Below are positions 23,301-38,341 of a stretch of DNA of 64,000 nucleotides, piece by piece. Both the position numbers and the translations under genes were made by a program. The notes beneath the pieces are model-generated. The model saw nothing but the letters and a program-made list of their open reading frames with translations. It was not told the DNA's origin and searched no databases. The first letter of the stretch is position 1. Each line of letters opens with the position of its first letter. The DNA lies in assembly GCA_914767715.1 (NCBI GenBank), contig OU612071.1, positions 19,836,948-19,900,947 on the forward strand, read 5' to 3'. This DNA is from Membranipora membranacea (Eukaryota; Bryozoa; Gymnolaemata; Cheilostomatida; Membraniporidae).

Positions 23301-24438
23301 TTTTAATTAATAGACGCTGTAAAGTTGATGTGTTTATCAATATGTGCAGAGAAATATTTTAAATACCATCAGGATGTGGTATGACTGATAACCATCACAT
23401 GATGATGTTTCCTCTCAAAAAATATTCTTCCTCTGTAAATGTCCACATGATTGATACGAGATATCACATGACTATACATACATACATAGATACATGTCTT
23501 TTCAGAACAAGGGCCGAACATATGGTATCCGAGTCTTCATGATCCTACCATAACTGTGGATTATTTTAATTTAGATAGGATGTGGTTTAATAAAACCATT
23601 GTTCATTTATACCGTTTATGAGTTTGCTATGCTGACCATATTGAATAGTTCGACAATTAATCTTCATATTACAGGCCATTCACCAGAAAAATTCTGGGCC
23701 TCATTACTATACAAAATACCTTCGGTTTAAAATGAGTTCGGCTGGTGGCAGTGAAATGTTAAAAAAGTCATAATGATGAGCAGTGGCTCATGATGCACAT
23801 GGCTCCATCTAAACCATACCCATGTCATTCAAAACACTTCATCACCGTCAATATCTATTTGATATTTTGATATCGACGTATAGTCTGAGGATTAGAAGAC
23901 ACATCTCAACTGGGCTCAACTTTATTTTCCATTTATTATTATATAGTGGTGACCCAGCCTTATTTTATGGCATTCAGTCCACACATATAACCTGTTAATA
24001 AAGAGGAATAACTCCTTCCTCCCATCTCCCTGTACCAATGACAGGTGTAGCCTTATCAATGGGTGAAGGATTATGGTCCCTCAACCCTAGTTGGTGCATC
24101 AGTAGAGGAGGAGCAACTTAGAATGCAAGCAAGTAAAAATTAAACTTGAGTTTGAGAAATTTATGTCTTAAACCACTACCGCCGCAGCTGGGCTTTGCCC
24201 AGCAGAGCCACAAGTCAAAAATTTAAATAGAGAGTTGTGGCATCAAAACATCTAGCCAGTAGCTTTGCATGTTATATGAGCTCTCAAAAAGTGGAGAGTA
24301 TCTTCTTCCCCAGCCATCCGCCATGAGTGATGACAAAAGTTGACCCTGACTAATCAGGTGCCTTTAAAATCTAGCTGAAATCCAACACTTTTATTAGTGT
24401 TCGATCTCAGCTAGGTAATAATGAAATGATACTTCTAG
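23301..24438. other. Intergenic
   Basis: No gene recognised. A short GC-rich palindrome lies at about 24185-24205 (CAGCTGGGCTTTGCCCAGC). The sequence around 24095-24160 resembles one arm of the palindromic family at 47405-47510. Confidence 0.45.
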
Positions 24439-24610
24439 CTATCCCGGCACCGAGTAAGCACTTAGACTAGCGTTTAACCATAAACGCTTTGTTGCGCCAA
24501 GCCTGGAATGGACAAAAGATAACAGCCAGTGATAGGTTTCCATTTCACAAATGAAGCTATGTGTTTGTGTACAGGTGCAGTCAAGTATCTTCTTAAAGGC
24601 ATCATTGGTT
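24439..24610 (-). pseudogene. Partial copy of the lectin last exon
   Basis: On the minus strand about 75 bases (24610-24537) closely match the end of the real C-type lectin exon at 25040-24957. They encode DAFKKILDCTCTQTHSFICE, against DSYKKIHDCTCKQTHNFICE in the real one. The stop is lost, so the frame runs on to 24439 with an unrelated tail. No upstream part of the domain is present. It could be a duplicated exon remnant or an alternative terminal exon; I favour a remnant. Confidence 0.7.
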
Positions 24611-24953
24611 CCAGTTCCATTTGATATCAATAATTCAGTTATTTCCATAAGTACAATTTAGTGTTTCCAATATCAGAGTATCAAGGTGCTCTAGAAGATT
24701 GTGCTTAGATGGTTTGCACTAACAAAACACATGTTCACATGGCATTTACCTGCATGAAAAATGATCAATCGATTCAAGAAACATACAGTGTGAATTGTAT
24801 TCGATCTCTAATTTAAACAATCAACTCACAATGTTTAGAAAGGACAATATAAGGCATCTCGCTAAATTTAAATTTTGTAATACTACATTTATAATTGCTC
24901 AAATTTACCTCCTAACATAAGGCTCATTCACCAAATTAGAATAAATCTAAATG

Positions 24954-27900
24954 TCATGCTGTTTCGCAAATAAAGTTATGTGTTTGTTTACAGGTGCAGT
25001 CATGTATCTTCTTATATGAATCGTCATACATTCCAGTCACACAGCCACATGTTCTTCCATCACTCAAGTCTGGCTGGTTATTTACTTTATCCCATACTAG
25101 ATCTGATGTTGATACAGATGATGTGATTCTCCCCTGCCATCTCCAACCACCATCAACAGGTCTCAATCCAGTCCATTTCCAATCCTGACCCCAATCTACA
25201 ATGAGTGTATAGTAGTCAACATAATTTCATAATGGAAATTGCAGCCAAGCTCAGCCCTCCTTATGATAACTGAGCCCTTTGTTTTGAGCAGACTGATCCA
25301 TGAATGGCTAACATGACATCAATAGCCTTATTACTCACACAATATACAAAATGTATGAATTAAATAGAATATATGATCCATCCTTTGGATTTGCAGTATT
25401 AAGCCGCTATGCACTATAAACAAAACTTTGTCAATTGCTGAGTGGTGAATGACCTCAGAAAACAGTAATAATGTTTTATGTCTATAAGATGAAATTGATG
25501 TCAAACAATTATAGCACAAGATCATTCCTCAGATCCGATCTCATCTTAATCAAACGCACACTGATTGCAGAGTTAATTTGAGTGATCTATGTACAATTAT
25601 ATGGAGCATCGTATGCAAGTATCATGGTAAGTAAATATTTACTGAGCCTTATTTTGCTATGCAGCCAATCTACACCATTTCAATGCTTTTCAATATTATA
25701 TATTTCATTATATTCATCAGCTTTGGGAGAAAAAAGATGAAGCCGTTACTCAAAGCTGTTTCCCCGTCATGGATGAAGAGTTAAACACAATTATTTGTTA
25801 TAAATCCATGTCACCAACCTAGAAAGGTTTATATAATAGTCACCTGCACTGTTGATAGGGTTACTTAGGACACTATCCAACCATTTTACAGATTCAAGGG
25901 ATGGGAACACAGCCAGTTTCTCCCCGTCTGCTTCACAGGCCGCTTTAGCTTTCTCCCAAGTGACGTTCTGCTGCACTAGGCGTATACAGGTCGAGCTAAC
26001 AGGGTTGAGCTTGTACCCACTGCTGCAGTTTGGAGCTTAAATAAATAAATAAAATATTTAGTCAACATTAAGTCCCGAAATAGCCACTGCGCTTTATAAG
26101 ACGGACGTAGATTGTACAAGAAATCCAATTGATTAGTTCATGGTTGGTGATGCCGAAATCGAAGCATTTAGGATTATTATTTGTGACTAATAATAAGAGA
26201 AAACTTAAATGACAAACGAACCTGGTGTTGTGGTTGGTTTGGTCGTCACTGGACTGAATGTTGTTGGTGTAGTACTACTCTGTGTGGTAGTTGTTATTGG
26301 TGTAGTTGGGGTCGATGATGTTGTGACAGGAGCTTTTGTTGATGTTATAATTGGTCTTTTCCTTGTAGGATTGGTGTGCATGCTTTGTTCTAACTTCCTA
26401 CATTCAGTCAGCATTTGGAATAGATGCTGATACAAATTCTTCTCAATTTCAAGCTGTGCTGTCACATCATCAGAGCCGATGATATCTCGCTTCGATCTCA
26501 CTGGTGTTTCCTTAATACAACCCTCATCTAGACAAAGATCATGTTTAGAATGCTAAATGAGACAATTTGATAAATCTGAAAACTGTTAATATGTACAACT
26601 CATCGGATCTATATGTACAGTACTTTGGCAATTATCCTAATGAGCACTTGAACAGAAAGTCTGGAACATAGAGCTTATATCAATAAGCTAGCAGTGGGGT
26701 TTACCCCGTATTTGAAATGTTTTAGTTGTGAGACGTCTTCTGTCTCCGGAAACATTACACAAGTTCTCTTGCAGTAAGCATTGTAATGGTTATCTCCAAA
26801 CATTATTCACATGATTGTTTTCCAGGTTAAAAACTGATTAAAACTAATCAGTTTGTGAACAGAATGTATGAATGGCTTAGTAATATCTTATCAGCATTGT
26901 TCTAAATTAAAGAGTGATATGATACAGCTATGACACTGACACTGTACATCCAAAACTGTATCTCAGAGAAATATTTGCCATAAAAGTATGGCTAATTTCA
27001 AATCTTCCTACTTCAAATAGTATGGACTGTGGTTTTTGTTTCAAATATGTGAAGATGACCATTAGTAGGACTCAGGCTTTGATATGTTGGATTTTTTTCA
27101 ATTAATTATGAAAGGTAATCAAGAGAATGCTAAATTGGCTTGTTTGAATGGTCACATTAAATTTATTAAAGCCGCAAATATTTTCGCTAGAGCTATGATG
27201 ATTTTAATGGCTGTCTCAGTACATATGGTGCCTCTGTTGGTAATTTTCAGAAATATCGGAGAAACTGCTTGTGTAGATGCATAATTCACAGAATTTGTCG
27301 TTAATTGCAGTATTTGACATAGACATGGTAATACGTTGGGACAACCTAAGTGTCATTCCTTTAAATCCAGGTGGGTGGCCATAAAGACTTCAGACGGACC
27401 ACAGCAATACATAGTCTGGCAGCTAGTTCTGCATTAGTTATGCAATATTTTCACACTTAGTAAATTCAGAGCACTTCTGGGAAAAACAATGTATAGTTGT
27501 AGAAATTGTCCTCCCTTCTCACCTATGAGGTATCAAGGCCTAGTGCTGTACCAGCCCAATAAACTATCACTTCTATCTACGTGAGAGAAATTTATTTATT
27601 AATGAGCGAAGTTATCTACTAATTGTGAAATGTCTCCTGACAATGGAACTATTCATTCATTTGGAACTTATGTGGAAAAGAATAGTAATTAAAAGCATTT
27701 TGAAGTGGTAGCTTATTACGCTGGCACAGCACTGGGCCTCGAGACCTCATAGATGAGAAGGGAGGACAATTTCTAACACTATACATAATTTTTACCAATA
27801 AGTGCTCTGAGTTTTCTAAATGTGTATATATTGCATAATTACTGCAGAACTAGCTGCCAGACTATATATTGTTGTGGTCCTTCCGAAGTCTTTAAATGAC

Positions 27901-28099
27901 ATTTTTCAGTTTCACATCAAAGTTAGATATTGATGAGATGATTAAAAAAGCTGATATTCTTACTGATTAGCAAGTTGTGAATGAGTTTAACCCGATACTG
28001 ATATCTGACTAGCTGACGATTTGGTGAGTCTGGAATGCTCACAAGACACTGCACTATGGTCCAGCTTGTAATGAGTATTAGTAACTGTGCTACAACCAT
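24954..28099 (-). CDS. Secreted C-type lectin with Thr-rich stalk, 4 exons
   Basis: Exons on the minus strand: 28099-27964, 26527-26222, 26035-25844, 25195-24954. All junctions are GT-AG; every intron is phase 1 and the total is 292 codons including stop. Exon 1 gives a signal peptide (MVVAQLLILITSWTIVQC). Exon 2 has a furin-like site, RSKR followed by D, a short helical segment and a Thr/Ser/Pro-rich stalk typical of O-glycosylation. Exons 3-4 form one C-type lectin domain: NCSSGYKLN, the helix WEKAKAACEADGEKLAVF, WTGLRP, a QPD tripeptide (galactose-type) and the Cys pattern ending HNFICE. The usual WND calcium motif is not visible, so sugar binding is doubtful. It is probably an extracellular recognition or mucosal defence protein. 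Exon 1 was assigned from its signal peptide, strong donor and matching phase. Confidence 0.82.
27383..27893. mobile_element. MITE, family 'GACCAAAGCAATATA', copy 2
   Basis: The left end (AAAGACTTCAGACGGACC) and right end (GGTCCTTCCGAAGTCTTT) are inverted repeats about 25 bp long. The inner halves (27404-27560 and 27735-27880) are also inverted copies of each other, including CTCTGAGTTTTCTAAA and GGGAGGACAATTTCT, giving a long foldback. Shared blocks link it to 15095-15345. It sits in the first intron of the lectin gene. Confidence 0.7.
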
Positions 28100-30856
28100 C
28101 TGTGAAATAAATGTGAGAATACCATGAGTGTTGAATTTATCAACATGACTTTATTTGTCAAAAAATTGACATTTTAAATGAGTAAGCGCAAATAGACAGA
28201 AGAAACACTAGATTTCAATATAGGTAAGTAATGTGGAGTTGTAACTAGGAGCTTTCTACTCATTAGTCATATGTTGCAGGCAAGGGCCAACAATAAATAA
28301 AACAGAGACTGCCTTGTTTTTAAACACAGTTTAGTCAAGCCGAGAAAAAATCATTGGTTTGTTTACATCAATATAGAAGTATCAAAGGCTTAATGAGTAT
28401 GCAGGTGAACTTTTTGCAAGAAACTATGGAAAACTATCGTCTTCTCGTAAGATAATATGAGTTGTCTTCTGTAATAGGATGATGTCAAAGGATGAGGAGT
28501 GAAAACAGATTTGTTTTATGGGATTCAACTGGTGGTGTGAGATGTAAAATAGAGCTAAAAATGTGTCAGGGTCCGATGTTTGTTGTTTAAGTAGTCTTGC
28601 CACCATCCGGCTTAGTTTAACACTCCTGGCTGGCATCCCGACATCCCAACATCCCCAAATCTGCACAGTGAAACATCACTTCTACTACTACTATGTTTTA
28701 CAAAAGATAAAAACGTGACAAAAAATGATCTAAATCATAGATAAGCTTACCCTGAAACCCATCTTTAGCTGCCTTAGCTCAAATGTGCTAGGAGGATAAA
28801 CCTGGAGAAAATTATCTGTAACAGCAAACAGTGTTGCTTTTTCCTTCGCCACTTTACTATTTATACCATATCTTTCCAGACTGACTATAGTACTACACTC
28901 CGCTAACAATCACAGATAAAGTCTAGTACATGATTGGCCAATTTCAGTGCAGTATTGACATAATTCATCTGATTCTCATGCAAACATCCTTACTTTCTGG
29001 TTGCGTATTTTATTTGGTTGACCAATTGGAAATGACTATGTTTTAGTAAGAGTCAGGAAAGGATACGATAGGAATGTAAGAACCAGCATCATCTATTGAT
29101 ATTGTACCATAAATTGATGAATTTTGGCACGCAGAGTTACTTGTGTAGTTAAAACTATCATATATATATGTACTCCCGAATGCAGTATAGGCAATCTCTC
29201 TTTAGCCTTGAGAAAAGACACATTTTTGCCGAAATCATTTTTACATGTGCCTTTGAAAAATAACGTAGTGAAGTGAAACCATATTTTTTTCTAAAGTAAA
29301 CCCTAGCAAGGCAACAAGCGAAACTAGACATGATTGCTGCTGACTTCTGTACATTTGCATATTTCCTATACCCTTATGTATATGTATCTATTGCTGATTA
29401 AATTATTAAAGAACACCTTTTATTTAGTTCATAATTTGGACCGACTTGCTTTGATATGTTGCAATCATGATCCAAACCTGTTTATAATAATTAGGAGGTT
29501 GGTCTGGCATATTAATTCATATTTGAGCTGAAATTTCATATAAACTGCCATTGATTTGCACTGTGGGCTTCCAGCTTGTTTCTATTTTACTGATTAGCCA
29601 TCAACAGCCTGAAAGAAAGCAATTACAATAAACGCAAATTGGATCATACTTGATCTAACCATCCCAATTTTTTATTGCTGTAATAATGAAACTCTCATGA
29701 CATGATGCTTATGGAAATTTGATTTCAAAAGTCTATTATTTGCTGATACACATCATTTACGGAGCTTTAATTTGTGTTCTAGTGGCCCATATCCTTGGAG
29801 TCTGAGCACTTAGACTACCCATATCCCTATCATAACGAAGTTATTTGAATGTTCTGCAGTGAAGTAAATTATTTTGCCAGTTTACTTGGACTTGCTATGC
29901 ACAGTGTGTCATTTCAAAGTTACAATAAACTGCCTTATCTCACACCTGTTTTTATAACAATGGTGATGTATCTGTCACAAACTATTCATAGGAGCTGATA
30001 ATGTAGTGTTATCAGAGATCAGTGTGGCATACAATCGTGAGAAAAATTTACGGTGTGACTCTCCAGATCGTTGTTGCAAAACTTCACATGCATGAGGTAA
30101 GCGTGCCCGGGTTTTTTACACTGGCCAATGAACGACCTCATATATGCATTGGGACATAGAATTTAATTCTAGAAAATGAGCCACATACATTACATCATTC
30201 CATTTCAGGAACCTAAGATAAAAGACAATGTACAAGAGTGGTGTTCGGAAATAAGTCGTTTTATGTTATCATTTGGACAGCATAGTGCTTCAAGGGTATA
30301 ACAAATTGTTTTATCTCGCCCTTTGGTTTGGAACAATGGCCATTCTTCCGTCACAAGCCATTCATAGGGTCCTTTACAAGCTCATTAGGTCCTACTATCA
30401 GTAGTTAATATGGACAACAATGGTGATGAAGAGTTTCACCGATTTTCCTAACCATTGTGGCAAATTGAATGTAGTCATAACTGTCCGTTATTCATATATT
30501 AATGTGAGTGACAGTCCAAAAAACATGATGCAAAATATTTAGATAGAAAGCCTAGAAATTTACTGCTTCATGTCACTTAAAAAATTTAAATCCGAATTTT
30601 TACTCAGCACAATTATCTGTTTTCTCAAATTAGAAATTTGTCAATGCCATGCGATGAATGCATCACTCACCAATTTCTCACTGATATCACAAATGATTGC
30701 GGCACAGCACTCATCACTATAGCTGGACTGCTATTGTGAGCAATCAAATAGCTGAGGCCATTGGTCATGAAGTTTATAAAATATAATTATTTATGTATAT
30801 AAATAATAGAAATAATATATACATTAATTCCATCTATCGTTCATTCATTACATCAG
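28100..30856. other. Intergenic upstream of the lectin gene
   Basis: No coding exon or RNA gene that I can support. Lectin promoter sequence should lie just right of 28100; no clear TATA box or initiator was identified. Confidence 0.45.
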
Positions 30857-31095
30857 ATTGGGGAAAGATTGGGTGTGGGTCGGACCAAGACCTGTCAATG
30901 GTAGATGGTGATAGCACGGAAGAATAAACTCCTCCATAACAATATCCGATCCAATTAAGAACCAAAACCTCGGACAACCTGATGGTAGTGAAGGACGGAC
31001 GTTTGGCTGCGTAACAGGACTGTATGATAATATGAGATATAGAAAATATCAGCATGTGGCTGCAGACAAACCTTTATCAATTTATGTGTGAAGCG
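30857..31095 (+). pseudogene. Inverted, decayed copy of the lectin CTLD exon
   Basis: An acceptor-like ATCAG precedes ATTGGGG, the same start as the lectin last exon (25195). Aligned protein pieces, in changing frames, are RPVNGRW, GQPDGSEGRTFGCVTGLYDN and CGCRQTFINLC, matching RPVDGGW, QPDLSDGRTCGCVTGMYDD and CTCKQTHNFIC. A 1-bp deletion near the start, stop codons after GRW and a later frameshift disable it. It is on the opposite strand to the functional exon and keeps the QPD motif. Confidence 0.75.
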
Positions 31096-31591
31096 TAGTA
31101 CAGTTTTCAGTTGTTCCTCGCCCGTTATGCTGTACGAAAATCTGTACATAACCCAGATTCTATTTACGAGGTCATGGTAAAGAGATTAAAACTTATGAAA
31201 CCTATATTTCTTTTTATCGCACTTGACCAACCTGGTTTTGATAGTTTTTGATAAGATAAAGAAAAAATAAAGCACTTTTGAAGCAGCTGGTGACAGTAAG
31301 ACGACAATCATATATCATAGTTATTAAGAATTTGCAGCGTACAACGATGTTTTAGGCCCAACAACCGCAGTGGTTTGGCATGATCAAAATTCACAACATT
31401 AAAACCCTGGCTCGAAAAAACACCCCATTAATCAGTTGTTTTACACCAAAAAATCCACAGGCATAAAAATCATGATTTGATCGACATGGCACAGTTTTCT
31501 TAGGATTCGATTTCATATGTTGTGCAAGATTGTGCACAATAATTTTCAGCGATTATAACACTAGGAAATTTGTTCACGGAGTCAAAAAACA

Positions 31592-32057
31592 CCAGGGGCT
31601 GGTTTCAATTAGAGATTTAGCCGTGCTTTCACGGCTACAGGCCAGCTAAAGCTCAGCCACTCACCAAATCAGGTTTCAATTAGGATAAATATAACACACT
31701 CATAGCTGATCCTGAGCCGAATCTTGGCTGTTCTGTTTCAGACGGCTATCACTCAGCCACCATGCACTTTTATATGTAAGATATGCTAATTTATTGAATA
31801 TTATCATACTATCGTAAGTGTAATTAATCTGCAATGACACCAGACATAAAAACCACTGACTCATAAACTCTGTCGTGATTAGTGACAATGTGAAATCTCT
31901 CCAAAATGAATATCAATCTACTAACCTGAGTGACAACTGAGTGGTAGCAGGGCCTAATTGAAACATGATTAAAGTGGCTGCTAAGATCTGGCTACAGCTC
32001 AGGTATACGGTGTGCTAAATACAATTTAGCCGGATCCTAATTGAAACCAGCGCCGGG
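31592..32057. mobile_element. MITE with TTTCAATTAG ends
   Basis: The left end (CAGGGGCTGGTTTCAATTAG) and the right end near 32037-32057 (CTAATTGAAACCAGCGCC) are inverted. TTTCAATTAGGA at about 31673 and CCTAATTGAAAC at about 31951 form a second, nested inverted pair. The CAGGGG start resembles hAT ends, but I found no 8-bp target duplication. No coding capacity. The related end motif recurs at 51990-52087. Confidence 0.6.
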
Positions 32058-32423
32058 GAGTTTAGGATATTTGAGTGAGTCCTCCAAGCTCCCTGATAAC
32101 ACTATTTTGGAATTGTCTCCCTTGATAAAAAACCTCAATGAATAAATAAATAAATAGCACATGGACTAAAAATGATACTGTACAGACTCAACTGGCATAT
32201 CATCTACTAGCTCGATAGGGTCACATTATCAATCAGGCATGGATTTGCTTTGCCTGCATTTGACAATTCTTGGACTAGTATTCCTTTGTTATCAGGAGGT
32301 AATATATTTTTGATACATTTCCGTTGTGAGGTGGTGAATTTTTTATTCCCTGGGTTATTTTACATTTTCCCATAATAATAACATTCTGTGTGACCCAATA
32401 GTGCCAAAATTTCTTCAGTGATA

Positions 32424-36361
<3,938 letters not shown>

Positions 36362-37801
36362 ACAGAATATTTCAGGTAATCGTCGTTTATGGAGCTATCT
36401 CTGCAGCTAGTCAGTATCGATAACGAGGTTAGCCGCATCAGGCTAATGAGTAAAATACGTTATTCCCTGATTAGAAATATAATTTTGCTTTGTTACTACG
36501 GCTGAGAGCTGAGATCACACTTGACACATAGCAGACAATAGTCTTAACCAGCTTTAACTTATTTTGAACAAGCCTAAGTTTTGCGGCAATAGACTCTGCA
36601 AGATCCAAGCTGTATGTCTCGTTAAACTTATCAATGCAATCACAAATTGAATTACACAAATAACCATGGTGATTTGGCCTCACAGTTTTTTTTTAGAATA
36701 CAATTCGATGTAGGCCTAATAATGTTTTGTTTTATACGCAATTTCCGATAAAATTTATCCAGACAGGAACTAAAAATGTACACCTACAAAAACAGAGAAT
36801 TTAAAATCTTAACTATGACTGTCGTTGGGCAATACGCTTTTGGCTCTCTAGATCAAATTTGATATATTTTAACTGCATGTTCAACTGATGACCAGCTTGA
36901 GGGGAGTTACCCAAAATGCAAGCAACTTGGATCAAGTTTAACATGAGTCATACCAGATAGTTTAGTACACAAACTGCTCAACTCCTTGGTCACCCACACA
37001 CCTAGTTCTAACAGTCTTACTTGCGATTACAAGATTACAATTTTATTGAGAAAGTATTTGCCTAATATAAGGTTAGGACTATATAAAAAAAAATCACACT
37101 AGGATGAAAAATAGTGATACATAGTATAAAGAAATAAAATCACATTTGCAGGATTTCACCACAATAATCAATAGTTGAGATTCAGAGACTGTAATAAAAT
37201 GGTAATATGCAAGGCACATAACAATCAGTTCCAATTTAATCGGAGGTACTGGGGGAGGTATAGGCCGTCGACAAGATCGGGCCTCCCTTTTCCCCACCCC
37301 ACTACCAAAACCTTGCTCTGCAATCCTCCTGATCCCAAAGATTTGTAAATCTATGATAGCGTAGATGGGGTAATATTTGTTAGAAGCACGCCAACAACAT
37401 ACAATCAAAAATCATTATGAAAACATGACTAGGTTTGAGAAAGAATTCTTTACAAAACTCTACCATCAGTCAATGCAGTATAATATAATCATGGCTGAAT
37501 CAACATCTCGATCGACCAGTTTAGAATTGCTTTCCCTCTACCACTAGTTCTATAACCAGTTAACAATTATAGTAGTTTGAGCCACACGGAAAGACCTACT
37601 CAATGGTTTTAGGTCGAAAGTATGTTGTGGATATAAAACTGTCTTAAAATCTTTGGCGAATCAGAAAATACTGTGTACTAATAAATCATTTTATCATAGA
37701 TAAACTCAAGCTAAAACTAGCATAGAACTTGACAACGACCCAGATAGAATGTTATTGTAAAATGACAAACTTTATAAAGCCATCAAAATATCTGCCATGT
37801 C
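36362..37801. other. 3' flank between convergent YIPF5 and stomatin
   Basis: No coding exon supported. Both 3' UTRs should lie here. AATAAA occurs at about 37134 on the plus strand, but I cannot assign it firmly to YIPF5. Around 36880-36950 is a fragment related to one arm of the palindromic repeat at 47405-47510. Confidence 0.4.
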
Positions 37802-38079
37802 AGTGAACAGAATCCCAACATTCTATACCTCAAATTGTAGTTTTCTTACAAATAATATCAATATAACCATTTTGCGGGGTCATTTTAAGCACAAACAGTA
37901 GTATCAATGAAAGTTGAGTGATTTTTAATTACAGTAAAGTGAACAGAATCCCAACATTTTATACCTCAAATTGTAGTTTTCTCACAAAAATAATATCAAT
38001 ATAACCATTTTGCGGGATCATTTTAAGCACAAACAGTAGTATCAATGAAAGTTGAGTGATTTTTAATTACGGTAAAGTG
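37802..38079. repeat. Tandem duplication, about 136-bp unit, 2 copies
   Basis: The unit starting AGTGAACAGAATCCCAACAT at 37802 is repeated at 37938 with only a few differences (one base inserted, a handful of substitutions) and a third copy aborts after about 4 bases. It lies downstream of the stomatin stop, possibly in its 3' UTR. High identity suggests a recent event. Confidence 0.85.
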
Positions 38080-38265
38080 TAGAGCATGGTCTTAAGTCAA
38101 CAGGCACTGAGGTACTTATACGTAATCTGATAATTGTTGAGTTTTTTAAGGTTTCAGTGCAGAGTACAGTGAGCTGATTTACATGGTTGAGGTAATCTTG
38201 TGCTTTCTGGTTCACTTTCTGTCGCATTTGGCATTTTAAGTTACAATGAGCAAGGTTTTATGGAT

Positions 38266-38341
38266 GTTTATGATTTCTTGCTGGCGATGGCCTGCATGAA
38301 GTCGTTTATGATTTCTTGCTGGCGATGGCCTGCATGAAGTC
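38266..38341. repeat. 38-bp tandem duplication spanning the stomatin stop codon
   Basis: The 38 bases at 38266-38303 are repeated exactly at 38304-38341. The inner (upstream) copy carries the last codons of stomatin ([10 protein letters not shown]) and its TAA at 38308-38306; the outer copy falls in the 3' UTR and repeats the same codons and stop. Confidence 0.9.

Noticed and set aside
26209-26430. Val/Gly-rich plus-strand frame with membrane-like stretches
   Set aside because: Antisense of the Thr-rich lectin stalk (Thr codons read backwards give Val/Gly).
30834-31149. Minus-strand frames over the lectin exon copy
   Set aside because: Shadows; the similarity to the lectin domain is on the plus strand.
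37094-37408. 104-codon minus-strand frame downstream of stomatin
   Set aside because: No recognisable domain, no splice partner, and located in the convergent 3' flank.
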